Origin: Oscillospiraceae bacterium
Lineage (GTDB): Bacteria; Bacillota; Clostridia; Oscillospirales; Ruminococcaceae
Assembly: GCA_018110905.1 (NCBI GenBank)
Contig: JAGBAZ010000030.1
Span: forward strand, 1 to 64,000
DNA: 64,000 bases
Reading direction: 5' to 3'
Below are positions 62,359 through 64,000 of this stretch, one piece after another. Position numbers and translations under genes: made by a program. How positions within the stretch are numbered: the stretch's first letter is position 1; every line of letters starts with the position of its first letter. The notes under the pieces were generated by a model. It was not told where the DNA came from. It was given only the letters and a program-made list of their open reading frames with translations, and did not search any database.

Positions 62359-63717
62359 TTATCTGTAATCGAATGTGTGGAGCCAGTTTCCTTTGAAATA
62401 ATAAAAGGCGAAAATTATGCAGCTTAAAAACCAGGTAAGGGGATATGCCCAGTAAACGGTTTCTATAACCGGGAAGAATTTTACCGCAACGGTTATATAT
62501 GTTACGCGGATTATGCACCAGCAAAGAAGCATTGTGTACATGGGCATTTTTGCTCTTCCTGCGCCGCGCATAACCGCGGAAACAGCATGAGCAAAAGCAA
62601 GAGTGAAGAAGAAAAGGGATTCGGTCCTCATCTGGTTAACGCCGATTGCGACAACAGCCGGATCATCATTGAAAAGCGGAATTACCCAGGGGCAAGTAAG
62701 CCAAAGGATAACACCGAGAATTTCCGCAGAAACAACCGCCGCAAGAATTCCGAAACGGGAACCTTTAAGTGCTCTTTCATGGTTTCCGGCGCCAAGGTTC
62801 TGCCCGATAAATGTTGTGATCGCCATTGCAAAGGACATTATCGGAATAAAAATAAAACCTTCGATTTTTGAATAGGAACCGCAGCCTGCCATTGCGGTGT
62901 CGCCGAAAGCGTTGATGTTCGACTGAACGACAACGTTGGCGATCGAAATGATGGAGTTGTTTATTCCGGAAGGGATTCCCTGATGAAGGATCTCTTTAAG
63001 CCTTGAAAGATCAAAACGAATTTTGTTGAGGTGGAGCTTATAGTAGCCCTCGCTTTTAACAAGTTTTCTGAAACCCATCACTGCGGAAAGCATCTGGCTT
63101 ATAACTGTTGCAACAGCTGCGCCCGCAACACCCAAATTGAAAACACCGACAAAAATAAGGTCAAGAATTATGTTGGTTATCGAAGCGATTATCAGAAAAC
63201 GAAGGGGGCTTTTTGAATCGCCAACAGCCTGCAGAATTCCGGCGCAGACGTTATAAGTCAGCGAAAAAAAGCTTCCGAAAAAATAAATCCGAAAATAAGT
63301 TATGGAAAGGGGCAAAACGTTTTCCGGAGTTTTCATTAAGATAAGAAGTTTGGGCGCAAGCCAAAGACCAAGAACAGAAAGAGTTACGCCACAGCAAAGA
63401 GCAAAAGCAACCGCAGTGTGAATGGTTTTCTGCATCTTTTCAAAATCTCTTGCGCCAAGATATCGGCTTATGATAACGCCGGCGCCCATGCAAAGACCCA
63501 TAAAAAAGCCGGTCATCATAAAGATAAGGTTTCCGCTGCTGGAAACAGCCGCAAGGGCCTCTTTTCCAACAAAGTTTCCGACAATTATGGAGTCCGCGGT
63601 GTTATAAAGCTGTTGGAAAAGGTGCCCGATAAAAACCGGGATCGCAAAGCTGACCATACATTTCCAAATTGACCCGGTGGTCATATCAATGCGCTTCGCT
63701 GTGCTTTCAGAAGCCAA
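62359..63717 (-). CDS. MATE family efflux transporter
   Basis: The 452-residue protein has twelve membrane segments and MATE features: PVFIGHLFQQLYNTADSIIVG near the N-terminus, GAGVIISRYLGARD, the repeat in the second half (GCGSYSKIEGFIFIPIMSFA, TTFIGQNLGAGNHERAL). It exports cationic compounds or metabolites using Na+ or H+. TTG start lies eight bases after AAAGGAGGC. A consensus promoter is at 63753-63781. Confidence 0.95.
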   Translation of the reverse strand: MASESTAKRIDMTTGSIWKCMVSFAIPVFIGHLFQQLYNTADSIIVGNFVGKEALAAVSSSGNLIFMMTGFFMGLCMGAGVIISRYLGARDFEKMQKTIHTAVAFALCCGVTLSVLGLWLAPKLLILMKTPENVLPLSITYFRIYFFGSFFSLTYNVCAGILQAVGDSKSPLRFLIIASITNIILDLIFVGVFNLGVAGAAVATVISQMLSAVMGFRKLVKSEGYYKLHLNKIRFDLSRLKEILHQGIPSGINNSIISIANVVVQSNINAFGDTAMAGCGSYSKIEGFIFIPIMSFAMAITTFIGQNLGAGNHERALKGSRFGILAAVVSAEILGVILWLTCPWVIPLFNDDPAVVAIGVNQMRTESLFFFTLAFAHAVSAVMRGAGRAKMPMYTMLLCWCIIRVTYITVAVKFFPVIETVYWAYPLTWFLSCIIFAFYYFKGNWLHTFDYR

Positions 63718-63752
63718 AAAAACGCCTCCTTTTTAATTTAAAACCGAAGATA

Positions 63753-63781
63753 ATTATATCCTTTAAAAAAGCGGCTGTCAA
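63753..63781 (-). promoter_or_regulatory. MATE gene promoter
   Basis: Minus strand TTGACA (63776-63781), 17 bases, TATAAT (63753-63758). Confidence 0.85.
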
Positions 63782-63812
63782 TTGTAGCATTTTTCTACAA
63801 AAATACAAAAAA

Positions 63813-63925
63813 GAAAAAACACCGGAGTGGTCAGTTCCGGTGTTCTTTCTTTTTTTTTGTAAGTCAATTAGTTTGAGTTTTTGAGGAGGGTGTAACTTAA
63901 GAAGTTTGCGGCTCTTCTTAAGTAC
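63813..63925 (-). ncRNA. Candidate small RNA
   Basis: A TATAAT (63932-63937, weak TTAACA at 19 bases) could start a minus-strand transcript of about 110 bases. It has a ten-pair hairpin ACTTAAGAAG/CTTCTTAAGT (63895-63923), an unpaired linker with CCCTCCTC complementary to ribosome sites (63883-63890), and a terminator AACACCGGA/TCCGGTGTTTTTT (63813-63844). No open frame fits. It could instead be an attenuated leader of the MATE gene. Confidence 0.45.
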
Positions 63926-64000
63926 ATCTATATTATAACACCTATATTTTTTTATTTGTTAAGGAAAAGTGAACAACGTGTGAAAAAACGTAATATTTTA

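Overview
This window is the replication-origin region of a Clostridia genome (Bacillota), most like Oscillospirales/Ruminococcaceae gut bacteria. The evidence is the gene order around dnaA, the sigma-A type promoters (TTGACA-17-TATAAT), AGGAGG ribosome sites, frequent TTG/GTG starts, a Soj/Spo0J plus Noc-like pair, and families typical of clostridia (DUF975, DUF1292, DUF6054). No species call is possible from the sequence alone.

Layout. 1-900: the promoter and leader of an rRNA operon that leaves the window leftwards, then tRNA-Met and tRNA-Glu. 970-3480: a small ribbon-helix-helix (RHH) protein, a SLOG-like protein and two DUF975 membrane proteins. 3578-18051 (minus strand): the left arm of the origin, rpmH-rnpA-yidD-yidC-jag, mnmE, mnmG, rsmG, a noc-like gene, parA-parB-serS, with two parS sites. 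This arm is interrupted by a plus-strand block (8015-10055) of DUF2975, an HTH regulator and unknown membrane proteins, and by a repeat-bounded ParB-like gene (13015-13419). 18052-18479: probable oriC. 18480-28902 (plus strand): dnaA-dnaN-yaaA-recF-remB-gyrB, a YcxB-like gene, a DUF559 cassette, then gyrA. 29-50 kb: DNA repair and housekeeping genes (mfd, pth, polA, dus, hemW, tcdA), peptidases, a candidate raiA-type structured RNA, and many intergenic repeats. 50-57.7 kb: a maltodextrin uptake and use locus (msmK divergent from malE-malF-malG-lacI-malQ). 57.7-64 kb: GIY-YIG and GNAT proteins, a 3D/G5 cell-wall protein, a Cys/Gly-rich protein followed by GNAT and C39-like genes, a SagB-like oxidoreductase, a MATE exporter and a candidate small RNA.

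The most interesting feature is the set of palindromic intergenic repeats. One family (outer hairpin CTCCCTT...AAGGGAG, a second variable hairpin, then GGAGGGATTG) occurs singly and as outward-facing inverted pairs. In one pair (25868-26322, between gyrB and gyrA) the two units enclose exactly one gene, a DUF559 endonuclease. The left unit supplies its ribosome site and the right unit supplies its last seven codons and stop. At least five other pairs have the same outline with only a short core. This resembles an autonomous element with non-autonomous derivatives, comparable in logic to REP/RAYT but with a PD-(D/E)XK nuclease. A second repeat family (TGTAGGGCGGGGGC...) bounds the ParB-like gene between mnmE and mnmG in the same terminal-inverted-repeat arrangement.

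Other points worth checking are a DnaA-box-like cluster at 39.8-40.2 kb, 11-bp-phased TGAC repeats next to the RHH gene, a candidate sRNA at the right edge, and a Cys/Gly-rich gene set.
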